Shown: positions 7,903-16,269, numbered from the stretch's first letter. The stretch: 64,000 bases of DNA from Gallionella sp. (GCA_028710525.1 JAQTTY010000007.1:1-64000), one strand, 5' to 3'. Notes: generated by a model from the sequence alone, not told the origin. Numbers and translations are program-made.

Positions 7903-8340
7903 ATGACAAACATCGCGACTGTCTTTAAAGAAGAGATTTCACGTCTATCTCGAAAAGAGGTACGTAGCGAAACAGAAATTTTAAAAAAGTCATCAGCTCA
8001 GTACAGATCAGAGATTGCATCGTTAAAACGCAGAGTAGATGCACTTGAAAAGAATGTGACTCGACTAACAAAGTTAATTTCAACACCTGCAGAACCGAAG
8101 AGAACTTCAGAAGACAAAACTAGATTCCGTTTCACTGCAAAGGGATTCAAGACGCTCCGGCAAAGATTAGGACTCACTGCTGATGTGTTGGCTGGATTAT
8201 TAGATGTATCTCCGGCGACCATATATAGTTGGGAGGTTGGTAAATCAAAACCTCGTGATGCACAGATGGAAAAGATTATTGTCCTTAGAGAGCTGGGCAA
8301 GAAGGAAGTTGCCGCGATCTTGAAAAGCCTTACTGAGTGA
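7903..8340 (+). CDS. XRE-type helix-turn-helix protein with coiled-coil N-terminus
   Basis: The 145-residue protein has a long charged helical N-terminal half, probably coiled coil (KSSAQYRSEIASLKRRVDAL and following), and a C-terminal Cro/C1-type helix-turn-helix. The DNA-binding part reads FKTLRQRLGLTADVLAGLLDVSPATIYSWEVGKSKPR. A strong AGGAGAGAGG site lies just before the ATG. It resembles small regulators that sit at the edge of mobile or accessory DNA, and it is the last gene before the tRNA-like junction at 8.7 kb. Its target is unknown. Confidence 0.8.
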   Translation: MTNIATVFKEEISRLSRKEVRSETEILKKSSAQYRSEIASLKRRVDALEKNVTRLTKLISTPAEPKRTSEDKTRFRFTAKGFKTLRQRLGLTADVLAGLLDVSPATIYSWEVGKSKPRDAQMEKIIVLRELGKKEVAAILKSLTE

Positions 8341-8690
8341 TTTGAGTAACACAAGAGAGTTTTTGCTGGCAGATGCCCGTTGGATGAAACTCGCACTTTT
8401 CTGCGCAGCGATAAATACAACAATTTGATTATTTTTTAAGCAACTCTCCGTCGAACTCAAAGTTTTTAATTAATATAATTCAATTGGTTAAATTTTTTAG
8501 ATTTTAAAATATGAAGTTTCCTCCGCCATATTTTCATCCCACCATCCTACCCACCAATAACAGGTGCGATTGAGCGATATTTTGTGACACGATGTGAAGC
8601 GACAAAAACTTCTGCAAAGCCTTTATCATACTGGCACATTGAGGCGAAATGAGATGGTGTGAAATTAGGTGAGATTCTGCTGTATACGGC
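8341..8690. other. AT-rich gap inside the island edge, no gene seen
   Basis: This stretch lies between the helix-turn-helix gene and the tRNA-like junction. The first 180 bp are very AT-rich. I see no reading frame with credible coding character, and no integrase remnant is recognisable. It ends at the 14-base match to a tRNA-Ser acceptor end. Confidence 0.5.
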
Positions 8691-8704
8691 CCCCTTCTCC
8701 GCCA
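8691..8704 (+). repeat. tRNA-Ser 3'-end-like att junction
   Basis: CCCCTTCTCCGCCA reads as the last bases of a tRNA-Ser gene (acceptor strand CTTCTCC, discriminator G, then CCA). No complete tRNA precedes it: a T-loop and the 5' acceptor strand are absent. It is followed ten bases later by an intrinsic terminator, as a real tRNA gene would be. This is the pattern left when an island inserts into a tRNA gene and duplicates its 3' end. The match is short and could be chance. Confidence 0.4.
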
Positions 8705-8714
8705 GACAGCTAGC

Positions 8715-8740
8715 AAAAACGCCACTTACGTGGCGTTTTT
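8715..8740 (+). terminator. intrinsic terminator after the tRNA-like end
   Basis: ACGCCAC at 8719-8725 pairs with GTGGCGT at 8730-8736 over a TTAC loop, flanked by A5 and T5 tracts so that the stem can extend to eleven pairs. It lies upstream of the metallophosphoesterase gene and would block read-through from the accessory block in either direction. Confidence 0.85.
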
Positions 8741-8796
8741 CATTTGTACCCACCGAGTTACACACTAGGACACATACACAGAAAGCTAGACTGCGC

Positions 8797-9606
8797 ATGA
8801 ACAGAATCTTGGGATATGCCTTAGTGCTCATACCAATAGCAGCGTTGCTCGGATACGGCGCATACGTCGAGCCGAATCGTCTTGAGGTCACGCGACATAC
8901 TGTCGGCACGACGACTACGCCAGCAGACATCCGCATCGTGCAGATCTCCGACTTGCATCTACAGCAGATGGACGACATCCGGCGCTTGGTCGCGCATCAA
9001 ACCGTAGCAGCCAAGCCGGATGTGATCGTTCTCTCTGGCGATATCGTCGACCGCAAGGAGAGCCTAGCGGCGTTGGAGGCGTTCTTGGATGAGCTCGGCC
9101 CTATCCCCAAAATCGCGGTACTGGGCAATTGGGAATATTGGAGCGAGATCGATCTTAAGGCACTGGCCGAACTGTATGCACGCCATCATACACAGCTCTT
9201 GATCAACGCTTGTCAGGTCATCGAGATACGACATAAAACCATCGCCTTTGTCGGATTGGATGATGCCTTGGCCAGCAAGCCGAACGCAGGAAAAGCGGGC
9301 AAGCATTGTGCAGACACAAGCGCTAAGGTGCTGATCGAACATAGCCCCGGATTCTTTGGTAAACCTATGGATCAGCCGGCTGATAATGCACCCTATCTGT
9401 TAAGCCTGTCAGGTCATACCCATGGAGGGCAAATCACGTTGTTTGGTAGCCCACTCGAAACTCCGCCGGGCAGTGGCGCTTACCAGCAAGGTTGGTATGA
9501 GACCCAGTACGGCAAGTTATATGTATCTCGCGGCATAGGTACCACCGTCGTGCCGCTGCGTATCGGCGCAGAACCAGAGCTCCCCATATTCGACATCAAG
9601 CTCTAG
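8797..9606 (+). CDS. membrane-anchored metallophosphoesterase
   Basis: A 269-residue calcineurin-type phosphoesterase with an N-terminal membrane anchor (residues 4-22). The metal-binding motifs appear in order: QISDLHLQ, LSGDIVD, LGNWEYW, EHSPGFF and LSGHTHGGQI. It resembles the YkuE/YaeI branch, which includes enzymes acting on lipid or nucleotide phosphates. The third motif is normally GNH(D/E); here the histidine is tryptophan, which may alter general-acid catalysis. The reading frame is open upstream to 8659, but that part spans the terminator, so the ATG at 8797 is the start. Confidence 0.88.
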   Translation: MNRILGYALVLIPIAALLGYGAYVEPNRLEVTRHTVGTTTTPADIRIVQISDLHLQQMDDIRRLVAHQTVAAKPDVIVLSGDIVDRKESLAALEAFLDELGPIPKIAVLGNWEYWSEIDLKALAELYARHHTQLLINACQVIEIRHKTIAFVGLDDALASKPNAGKAGKHCADTSAKVLIEHSPGFFGKPMDQPADNAPYLLSLSGHTHGGQITLFGSPLETPPGSGAYQQGWYETQYGKLYVSRGIGTTVVPLRIGAEPELPIFDIKL

Positions 9607-9687
9607 TAGTCAGGCATTAAAACATCAGACCTGCGGGTAGAATCGAGCGAACCGCAGGCCACTACATTTATCTCACAGGAGTCCACT

Positions 9688-10050
9688 ATGTCTACCCCAC
9701 ACGATCTCATCTTGCTACGTGACAAGTTGCGCGTGTTCGCTGCTGAGCGCGATTGGGAACAGTTCCATACGCCCAAAAATCTGAGCATGGCGATGATGGT
9801 GGAAGCAGCCGAATTGCTGGAGCATTTCCAATGGCTCACGCCAGCGGAATCCACCAGCCTGAGTGCGAAAAAAAAGCTAGAGGTGGGCGAAGAGTTGGCC
9901 GATGTGTTGCTCTATCTGACTCGGCTATCAGACACGCTAGGCATAGACCTGCTTGATGCCGCACTGCGTAAACTGGACAAGAACGCACAACGCTATCCGG
10001 CCGATCTGGTGCGCGGTAGCAACAAAAAATATTCTGAATATCAAAAATAG
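9688..10050 (+). CDS. MazG-like nucleotide pyrophosphohydrolase
   Basis: The 120-residue protein belongs to the all-alpha NTP pyrophosphatase superfamily, in the small RS21-C6/dCTPase-like group. The two acidic metal-binding clusters are seen as EAAELLEHFQW and VGEELADVLLYLTRLSD. Members hydrolyse dNTPs, often non-canonical ones, to the monophosphate and pyrophosphate, thereby cleaning the nucleotide pool. A CAGGAG site precedes the ATG at 9688. It lies upstream of the SOS-type LexA/UmuDC cassette, so a shared role in DNA damage tolerance is plausible though not shown. Confidence 0.88.
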   Translation: MSTPHDLILLRDKLRVFAAERDWEQFHTPKNLSMAMMVEAAELLEHFQWLTPAESTSLSAKKKLEVGEELADVLLYLTRLSDTLGIDLLDAALRKLDKNAQRYPADLVRGSNKKYSEYQK

Positions 10051-10097
10051 TCACAGCCGCATGAACGCGGTTTTACCGTAGTGATTCTGAATATCGG

Positions 10098-10144
10098 TTG
10101 ACAAGAGAACGTTCGTTCTTTACAGTTCACAGCACGTTCGTTCT
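10098..10144 (+). promoter_or_regulatory. lexA promoter with tandem LexA-type operators
   Basis: TTGACA at 10098-10103 and TACAGT at 10121-10126 with exactly 17 bases between them form a strong sigma-70 promoter. The dyad AGAACG-TT-CGTTCT at 10106-10119 fills the spacer, and an 11-base direct copy of its right part (ACGTTCGTTCT) recurs at 10134-10144. The core fits GAAC-N4-GTTC, the LexA box known from Bacillus-type bacteria and not the CTG-N10-CAG box of E. coli. LexA bound here would block RNA polymerase, which points to autoregulation of the cassette. Confidence 0.75.
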
Positions 10145-10158
10145 GTAGGAAACGTATC

Positions 10159-10776
10159 ATGACTGATTTCCAAGACTCCGATACCCCCAGCGCCAATCCC
10201 AAAGATGGCGAGTATCTCAACAAGCTGCGGGATTATTACGCAGACTGGAAGAGCATCCCCTCTTACGCCAAGTTGTGTGAGGTATTCGGCATCACCTCCA
10301 AATCCTGGGTGAAAGCCATCCTAGATCGTTTGTGCGCAGCCGGTTTTCTGGAGCGCACTCCCGATGCGGTCTGGGTGCCTACCCGCCAATTTTTCGCTCG
10401 CCCTCTGGCTGAATCGACCGTGCAAGCAGGTATGCCGGTCTCTGTCACCGAAACCCAAGGCGACTATTTCGTCATCGACGAGATGCTCATCGACACGCCC
10501 TCCAAGACCACGTTGATCACGGTCAAGGGCGAATCTATGATCGATGCTGGCATCCATGACGGTGACGTGGCGGTGGTAGAGAAACGCATGACCGCCAACA
10601 TCGGCGACATCGTGGTGGCCATCGTGGACAACGAGTTCACCCTCAAGACTTTAGATAAAGAGCGTGGTCAATTCATCCTGCGCCCCGCCAATCCTGCTTT
10701 TCCCGTGATACGTCCGCAAGGCACTCTAGAGATATTCGGCGTGTTGGTCGGTTTGATACGCAAGTACAGGAGATAG
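10159..10776 (+). CDS. lexA: LexA-family SOS repressor
   Basis: This 205-residue protein is a LexA-type repressor. The N-terminal winged helix-turn-helix spans about residues 18-75 (SYAKLCEVFGITSKSWVKAI). The self-cleavage site is Ala90-Gly91. The C-terminal S24 peptidase domain holds the catalytic pair Ser126 (GESMIDAG) and Lys163 (TLKTL). RecA-stimulated self-cleavage would inactivate it after DNA damage. Its DNA-binding domain differs from E. coli LexA, in keeping with the GAAC-N4-GTTC boxes in its own promoter. It is followed after 3 bp by umuD and then umuC, so it is the dedicated repressor of that mutagenic polymerase cassette. Whether it also controls genome-wide SOS genes cannot be told here. 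Confidence 0.88.
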   Translation: MTDFQDSDTPSANPKDGEYLNKLRDYYADWKSIPSYAKLCEVFGITSKSWVKAILDRLCAAGFLERTPDAVWVPTRQFFARPLAESTVQAGMPVSVTETQGDYFVIDEMLIDTPSKTTLITVKGESMIDAGIHDGDVAVVEKRMTANIGDIVVAIVDNEFTLKTLDKERGQFILRPANPAFPVIRPQGTLEIFGVLVGLIRKYRR

Positions 10777-10779
10777 ATC

Positions 10780-11244
10780 ATGCCTAGCCTCAGTCATAGC
10801 CGCCGTTCCATGCCTTCCTCTTTGCTCTCGCTGACTTATCCGAACAAAGAACTGTTCCATCGCCAATACGCCTTGCTGCGCGGCGCTGTACCTGCTGGTT
10901 TCCCCTCGCCTGCCGACGACTACATCGAGGGTAGACTCAGTCTAGATGATCATCTGGTACAACATAAGGAGTCCACCTTCTTTATGCGGGTGGCAGGTGA
11001 TTCTATGAGAGGCTTGGGCATCTTTGATGGCGATCTCTTAGTCGTCGACCGAGCCATGCCTGCCACACACGGCAGCGTCGTCATCGCGGTGGTAGATGGC
11101 GAGTTCACAGTCAAGCAACTGATAGATACAGCGCGTGGCCAGTTGCTACGTGCCGCCCATCCCGACTATCCGGATGTGCATATCAGACCTGAGCAGGACT
11201 TATCCATCTGGGGCGTGGTGCAATGGAATGTGCATAAGGTCTAG
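10780..11244 (+). CDS. umuD: UmuD-type SOS mutagenesis protein
   Basis: The 154-residue product is UmuD, the self-cleaving accessory subunit of DNA polymerase V. The cleavage site is Ala39-Gly40, and the S24 catalytic pair is Ser75 (GDSM) and Lys112 (TVKQL), with the same 37-residue spacing as E. coli UmuD. The N-terminal arm is about fifteen residues longer than in E. coli. AGGAG lies seven bases before the ATG at 10780. The gene starts 3 bp after lexA and ends 2 bp before umuC, so all three are translated from one message under the promoter at 10.1 kb. Confidence 0.93.
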   Translation: MPSLSHSRRSMPSSLLSLTYPNKELFHRQYALLRGAVPAGFPSPADDYIEGRLSLDDHLVQHKESTFFMRVAGDSMRGLGIFDGDLLVVDRAMPATHGSVVIAVVDGEFTVKQLIDTARGQLLRAAHPDYPDVHIRPEQDLSIWGVVQWNVHKV

Positions 11245-11246
11245 CC

Positions 11247-12524
11247 ATGCCCCGTGCCATCGCTTTGGTGGACTGCAACAACTTCTACGTTTCCTGCGAG
11301 CGATTGTTCCAACCTAAGTTGGAAGGCAAACCAGTCGTGGTGCTCTCCAATAACGATGGTTGCGTGGTGTCCCGCTCACAGGAAGTTAAAGACCTAGGCA
11401 TCAAGATGGCCGTGCCTTGGTATCAGCTCAAAGACATCGCCAAGCGCCACGGCATCATCCCGCGCTCATCCAATTACAGCCTGTACGCCGACCTATCGAA
11501 TCGGGTGATGTCCTTGCTTTCGGGATATGCGCCACAGCAAGAGGTCTATTCCATAGATGAGTGTTTCCTTGAGCTTACCGGCATCCACACAGTACATGCC
11601 GAGCTTGCCCAAACCATGCGCCAACAGATCAAACGTCATGTCGGCATACCGGTATGCGTGGGCATAGGGGCGACTAAGACACTGGCAAAACTGGCCAACC
11701 ATGTCGCTAAGAAAGACCCGCGACGCGATGGCGTGTGCGACCTCAATACCTACAATCCGTCTGAGCTAGACGCCTTGCTCGCGTACTTTCCGGTCGGCGA
11801 GGTTTGGGGGGTGGGCAGACGCAGTACGGCCAGATTGCAAGCGCTGGGGATAGACACGGTACTGGATCTCAAGCGCGCCTCACCCAAACGTATACGTGAC
11901 GAATTCAGCGTGGTGCTGGAACGCACCATCGCCGAACTCAATGGCATCGCCTGTTTGGAGTTGGATGAACTGATGCCAGCTAAGCAACAGATCATCTGCT
12001 CGCGTTCCTTTGGCAATCTGGTCGGTAATCTGCCTGACCTAGAACAGGCGGTGATCGCCTATACCACCCGCGCCGCTGAGAAATTACGCAATCAACACTC
12101 CATCGCGGGCGGCATACAAGTCTATATCCGCACCAATCCACACAAGGAACGCGACCCGCAACATCAGGAGGCCATGCTGCTACCGCTGCACGAGGCTACC
12201 GATGACACGCGCTTGTTATGCCATGCTGCCCTGCAAGGCTTGCGCCGTATATATCGCAGTGGCTATGCCTACCAAAAGGCTGGGGTTATTTTGACGGCCA
12301 TTACACCGCGCGCCACCCGCCCACGCACGCTGTTCGACGATGTCGAGTCTCAACAACGGTCACATGCATTGATGACGACCATGGACGCCATCAATCGGCG
12401 TATGGGCAGTGGCTCGCTCAAGCTTTTGGGCGAAGGCACACAGAAGAGCTGGGCGATGCGCAGGGAGAACGTCTCACCCCGCTACACTACCGAGTGGCAA
12501 GAACTGGCCGTCGCTACGGCCTAA
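11247..12524 (+). CDS. umuC: DNA polymerase V catalytic subunit UmuC
   Basis: A 425-residue Y-family DNA polymerase. The palm-domain metal ligands are Asp9 (LVDCNNFYVSCERLF) and Asp104-Glu105 (SIDECFLEL), and the helix-hairpin-helix region EVWGVGRRSTARLQALGI lies near residues 190-207. The length and C-terminal block (MDAINRRMGSGSLKLLGEG) match full UmuC proteins. With UmuD' it carries out error-prone translesion synthesis after SOS induction. It is the last gene of the lexA-umuD-umuC operon. No terminator is obvious in the 140 bp that follow. Confidence 0.95.
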   Translation: MPRAIALVDCNNFYVSCERLFQPKLEGKPVVVLSNNDGCVVSRSQEVKDLGIKMAVPWYQLKDIAKRHGIIPRSSNYSLYADLSNRVMSLLSGYAPQQEVYSIDECFLELTGIHTVHAELAQTMRQQIKRHVGIPVCVGIGATKTLAKLANHVAKKDPRRDGVCDLNTYNPSELDALLAYFPVGEVWGVGRRSTARLQALGIDTVLDLKRASPKRIRDEFSVVLERTIAELNGIACLELDELMPAKQQIICSRSFGNLVGNLPDLEQAVIAYTTRAAEKLRNQHSIAGGIQVYIRTNPHKERDPQHQEAMLLPLHEATDDTRLLCHAALQGLRRIYRSGYAYQKAGVILTAITPRATRPRTLFDDVESQQRSHALMTTMDAINRRMGSGSLKLLGEGTQKSWAMRRENVSPRYTTEWQELAVATA

Positions 12525-12665
12525 CAAGCTTGCGCGTGGATAGGCTATCCATCCTTTTGCCGACTCAAACATAAATATAAGGCCTCTTATCTCAGCGCTG
12601 TAGCGTCGAAATCCGACCTTTTATCTCCCCTATTCGACACTACGATTCTAAGGAACACGACTATC

Positions 12666-14234
12666 TTGACAAGGTCGGCTTGCCATAAGCCCTTACCAGT
12701 GAAAACTGGTTATACCCAATTCGAATCGCTCAGGATGAAAAACCTCTTTAATCGTATTTTTCATGTAGTTGGTCCCTTCGCCGCAGCGATCGCGCTGATC
12801 GGGATCTCTGTCTCGTTGGTAGCGGTCATCGTTCTGACTGAACTCAACGCACAGTGGGTGACTTTTCTTGCGGGGGTATTGGTCGCTGCTATCCTTGCCG
12901 AAGCGACTCGCGTATCGCATGCCGAATGGAGTTTGCTGCGCCGCACCGCACAGTTGAAGCAAGCCAAAGATAAGCTAGATGATGAGTCGCGACTGCGTAA
13001 AAAAGCAGAGCAACGTGTAACAGAAAGCAAACTGCGTCTGAATCTGCTCGATGAGGTACTACCTCTCATGGTGGCCTATGTCGATGTTGAAGGAATATGC
13101 CGCTATCACAACCACGCATTTATGGACTGGTTACGCAAAGCGCCCACACAGATCAATGAACGCAGCATGCGTGAGGTGATCGGCGCGAAGATCTATCAAG
13201 AGATCGCAACAGAGACACGCCAGGCGCTGGATGGACACTATGTGCGCTACGAGCAGAATCACACCCGCTCGGATGGTGCGCTCTATAGACTCGCGGTCGA
13301 ACATATCCCGCAGTTTTCGGACGATGGCAAAGTTTCAGGATTTTTTATGGTGATGAACGACATCACTTCACTTGCGGATGTGCAATCCGACAAACCAACC
13401 AGCGGCACGACAACCCTCAGCAGTACGCGCGAAGCGACAACGAGCAGTCAGGCTTTATTCGTCGACACCTTCTCCGAACAACTCAACGGCGATAAAGATG
13501 CCAAGCTCATCATGGGCGCGATAGAGAGGGGTGAATTCCGTCTGTATTGTCAGCTCATCTCACCTTTAGTCGTGGGCAGTGCCGTGCATTACGAGATATT
13601 GGTGAGACTGGCTGAAGAGGAAGAAAGCCTCATGCCGCCTGGCGCATTCTTCCCGCTGGCCGAAAAATACGGTTTGATGCCGCATCTGGACCGTTGGGTG
13701 GTACAGCATGTGATCGCTTGGGCGGCACGCCACCAGCACAACGCAGTAGATGAAAAGCCCTCGATATACTTCATCAATGTCTCACGCGCCACCATGGGTG
13801 ACCCTAGCTTTGTCGATTACTTTGAATCGACCTTGCAACAATATGGCGTGAATCCAGCCACGCTCTGTTTTGAAATACCCGGACTGGAGCTCGCCCTACG
13901 TTCTGCCATCGTGGCCGATTTTGCCTGCCGCATTCGTGATTGTGGCTGCCGCGTCGCCATCAGCGGCTTCGGACGTGACCGCATCCTGTTCGATCTTTTG
14001 CGTGGCTTCCAAGTCGATTTTCTCAAGATAGACGGCAGCATCATCTTTGACATCCTGCGCGACCCAGTCGATTTGGCCAAGTTAACTGCCATACACAGTG
14101 TGGCCAAAAAACTCGGCATCACCACCATCGCTGAACTGGTGGAGAACGAAGCCACTATCGTCAAATTACGCGAGATCGGCATAGACTTCGCCCAAGGTTT
14201 CGGCATCTCCCGCCCAAGTCCCTTGGCAGAGTGA
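12666..14234 (+). CDS. membrane PAS-EAL protein with degenerate EAL site
   Basis: The 522-residue protein has two membrane segments (about residues 35-80), a short coiled coil, a PAS domain (about 130-235) and a C-terminal EAL domain (about 275-520). EAL domains hydrolyse cyclic di-GMP. Here the signature reads YEILVRL, the metal-binding Asp-Asp of the DDFG loop is Ser-Gly (SGFGRD), and the EITE-type motif is FEIPG. The KID and AELVEN motifs remain. Loss of the Asp pair suggests it does not hydrolyse cyclic di-GMP and may instead bind it or a partner. The start is a TTG at 12666 with AAGGA eleven bases upstream; an ATG at 12735 just before the first membrane segment is an alternative. Confidence 0.82.
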   Translation: MTRSACHKPLPVKTGYTQFESLRMKNLFNRIFHVVGPFAAAIALIGISVSLVAVIVLTELNAQWVTFLAGVLVAAILAEATRVSHAEWSLLRRTAQLKQAKDKLDDESRLRKKAEQRVTESKLRLNLLDEVLPLMVAYVDVEGICRYHNHAFMDWLRKAPTQINERSMREVIGAKIYQEIATETRQALDGHYVRYEQNHTRSDGALYRLAVEHIPQFSDDGKVSGFFMVMNDITSLADVQSDKPTSGTTTLSSTREATTSSQALFVDTFSEQLNGDKDAKLIMGAIERGEFRLYCQLISPLVVGSAVHYEILVRLAEEEESLMPPGAFFPLAEKYGLMPHLDRWVVQHVIAWAARHQHNAVDEKPSIYFINVSRATMGDPSFVDYFESTLQQYGVNPATLCFEIPGLELALRSAIVADFACRIRDCGCRVAISGFGRDRILFDLLRGFQVDFLKIDGSIIFDILRDPVDLAKLTAIHSVAKKLGITTIAELVENEATIVKLREIGIDFAQGFGISRPSPLAE

Positions 14235-14314
14235 AATCTGCCTACAAGCTCTCCCCGATGGTCGCGAGCTGAGTCATAATCCATCTCATATATCGCGAGA
14301 GTGAAACGTTCCTT

Positions 14315-15502
14315 ATGCACGCTGCAACACCGATTGATATTCCACCGCCGCATCTTGCCGAACGCCATAAGGCTTCGGTCTTAAATAGTGGATTTAAATC
14401 AGCAGTGAACTTCGCCGACTATCTGCTCGACACCGAGCAGATGTTGCGACTGGCCCATCAGCGACTAGGCAGCAGTGACATCGATACCGTGGTTGCCGGC
14501 AATATGCCCTTTAGGCTTTACCCGGCTAACAACGATGGCAAAACCCATGCTTATAGACGCGGCATTCTGCTTACCCACGGGCTGACAGATTCTCCATATT
14601 TCATGCGTGACCTAGGCGCATATTTCCAAGCACAGGATTTTGTAGTGATGGCAGTTTTGCTGCCCGGACATGGCACACAACCCGGCGATCTGCTAGATAT
14701 AAGTTGGCAAGAATGGGCTAAAGCGGTCGCCTTCGGCGCTGACTGTTTGACACAGGAAGTAGATGAACTCTATATGGGCGGGCTCTCTACTGGCGCGACA
14801 CTGAGTCTCTACCAAAGCCAACTAGATGAACGCGTGCGCGGCCTGTTTCTTTACTCCCCTGCCTTGCAGATCAGTAGTCGTGCCGCCTATGCCAAGCTGC
14901 ACAAGCTTTACAGTTGGATGAGCCCCACCGCGAAATGGCTCAACATACAGCCAGATTATGACGTTTATAAATACGAGTCATTTCCCAAGAATGGTGCGGC
15001 ACAGATGTATGAACTGACGCAAAAGGTGCAGGCTATGCAAGACCAGCATGCTCTAGCTTTGCCTATCTTCGCGGTCGCCAGCGGCGACGATACGACGGTA
15101 CAAAGTCTGGCTACATTAGATTTGATGGATGCTGCGGTGCATCCCGCCAGTCGCTTGTTGTGGTACAGCAATACTGCACCCAAACTACAGAATGTCAGCC
15201 GATTACTCTGGGTAGATAGCGCCGTTCCCGAGCAACGTATCCTCAGTTCGGCGCATACTGCCATCGTGTTATCTGAGAGCGATCCGCACTACGGACGTAA
15301 CGGTGACTATTCGAATTGCGCGCATTACTATCCGCATGAACCCGAAAAGTACATCGTGTGCCGCACCCGACCAACGGAAGTAACACAAGGTGAGATCACT
15401 GCCGAAAACTTGCAAAGTGGCATCATGCGACGCCTGATGTATAACCCTAATTTCGCAGGCATGACTGCCAGCATGACTGACTTCATCCTGACCCTAAAGT
15501 AG
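14315..15502 (+). CDS. alpha/beta hydrolase (S33-type lipase/esterase-like)
   Basis: The 395-residue protein has an alpha/beta-hydrolase fold with the oxyanion block THGLTDSPYFMRDLG at residues 87-101 and the nucleophile elbow G-L-S-T-G with Ser158. No signal peptide is evident, so it is probably cytoplasmic. It resembles serine-aminopeptidase-family proteins that include monoacylglycerol lipases and lysophospholipases. Eight bases separate it from the glycerophosphodiester phosphodiesterase gene. That context supports deacylation of a lysophospholipid or acylglycerol, giving the glycerophosphodiester handled by the next gene, but the substrate is inferred. Confidence 0.82.
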   Translation: MHAATPIDIPPPHLAERHKASVLNSGFKSAVNFADYLLDTEQMLRLAHQRLGSSDIDTVVAGNMPFRLYPANNDGKTHAYRRGILLTHGLTDSPYFMRDLGAYFQAQDFVVMAVLLPGHGTQPGDLLDISWQEWAKAVAFGADCLTQEVDELYMGGLSTGATLSLYQSQLDERVRGLFLYSPALQISSRAAYAKLHKLYSWMSPTAKWLNIQPDYDVYKYESFPKNGAAQMYELTQKVQAMQDQHALALPIFAVASGDDTTVQSLATLDLMDAAVHPASRLLWYSNTAPKLQNVSRLLWVDSAVPEQRILSSAHTAIVLSESDPHYGRNGDYSNCAHYYPHEPEKYIVCRTRPTEVTQGEITAENLQSGIMRRLMYNPNFAGMTASMTDFILTLK

Positions 15503-15510
15503 GAGGAACG

Positions 15511-16269
15511 ATGATACGTAAGACCCATATATTCGCGCACCGGGGTGCCAACCGCCACGCCGCCGAGAACACGCGAACCGCGTTCGATCTGGCATTGCAG
15601 AACGACATCAACGGCATGGAGACGGATATACAACTTAGTCGTGACGAAGTGCCGCTGTTGTTTCATGATCGTTATATGAATAAGTTGGGCATGCCGGACA
15701 GTCACATTGACGACCTCGATTTCGACGTATTGCGCACGCTAGATTTCGCTGCACATTTCAAGCCCACGCTCCCTGCCGAAGGGCCGCTGCGCCTCAAAGA
15801 TTTTCTCGACCGTTATCGTGCGCGCTGCCAACTCTTGCTAGAGATCAAGAACCGCGACTGGGAAGAACAGGCGCGTAAAGAAAGCAAAATACGCCATACC
15901 TTGGCCTTGGTCGGCGCACACGCAGGCGACGACATCCTCATGTCCTCCTTCGATCTACCCAGCTTGATCTACGCCCATCAGTGCTCGCCCAAGTTTCCGT
16001 TGGTATACAACATGGAGCCCGAGCACACCATAGCCGATGCACAAAGCGTATTGGACAAGCAGACTTTTCTGTACGGCTACTGTCTGCATATATCGCGCTT
16101 GGACAAAACGATGCGAGACCTGCTGCGTAGCCATAACAAAGTTATCGCGGTCTACACCTGCAACAGTGAGGCCGAGATACGTCAGGCACTGGACTTGGAG
16201 GTAGATATCCTTATCAGCGACGTGCCGGAATTCGCCCTGCAACTCCGCGATGATGCGGCGCGAACCTAA
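15511..16269 (+). CDS. glycerophosphodiester phosphodiesterase
   Basis: A 252-residue cytoplasmic GDPD enzyme of the UgpQ type, hydrolysing glycerophosphodiesters to sn-glycerol 3-phosphate and an alcohol. The catalytic and metal-binding residues are visible: His10-Arg11 (AHRGAN), Glu19-Asn20, Glu37 and Asp39 (METDIQLS) and His52 (FHD). There is no signal peptide. The gene has AGGAGG directly upstream and overlaps the start of glpD by 20 bp. Its product, glycerol 3-phosphate, is the substrate of that next enzyme, so the two are functionally as well as translationally coupled. Confidence 0.93.
   Translation: MIRKTHIFAHRGANRHAAENTRTAFDLALQNDINGMETDIQLSRDEVPLLFHDRYMNKLGMPDSHIDDLDFDVLRTLDFAAHFKPTLPAEGPLRLKDFLDRYRARCQLLLEIKNRDWEEQARKESKIRHTLALVGAHAGDDILMSSFDLPSLIYAHQCSPKFPLVYNMEPEHTIADAQSVLDKQTFLYGYCLHISRLDKTMRDLLRSHNKVIAVYTCNSEAEIRQALDLEVDILISDVPEFALQLRDDAART

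Noticed and set aside
8585-8704. A complete tRNA gene ending at the CCGCCA string
   Set aside because: No pairing 5' acceptor strand, T-loop or anticodon arm could be found upstream; only the 3' end matches.
8547-8978. Minus-strand frame of 143 residues across the terminator and the metallophosphoesterase start
   Set aside because: It crosses a clear terminator hairpin and lies antisense to the metallophosphoesterase gene; no family is recognisable.
12537-12556. Weak hairpin after umuC
   Set aside because: The stem GGATAG/CTATCC has only one base between the arms, so a realistic fold keeps four pairs; not strong enough to call a terminator.
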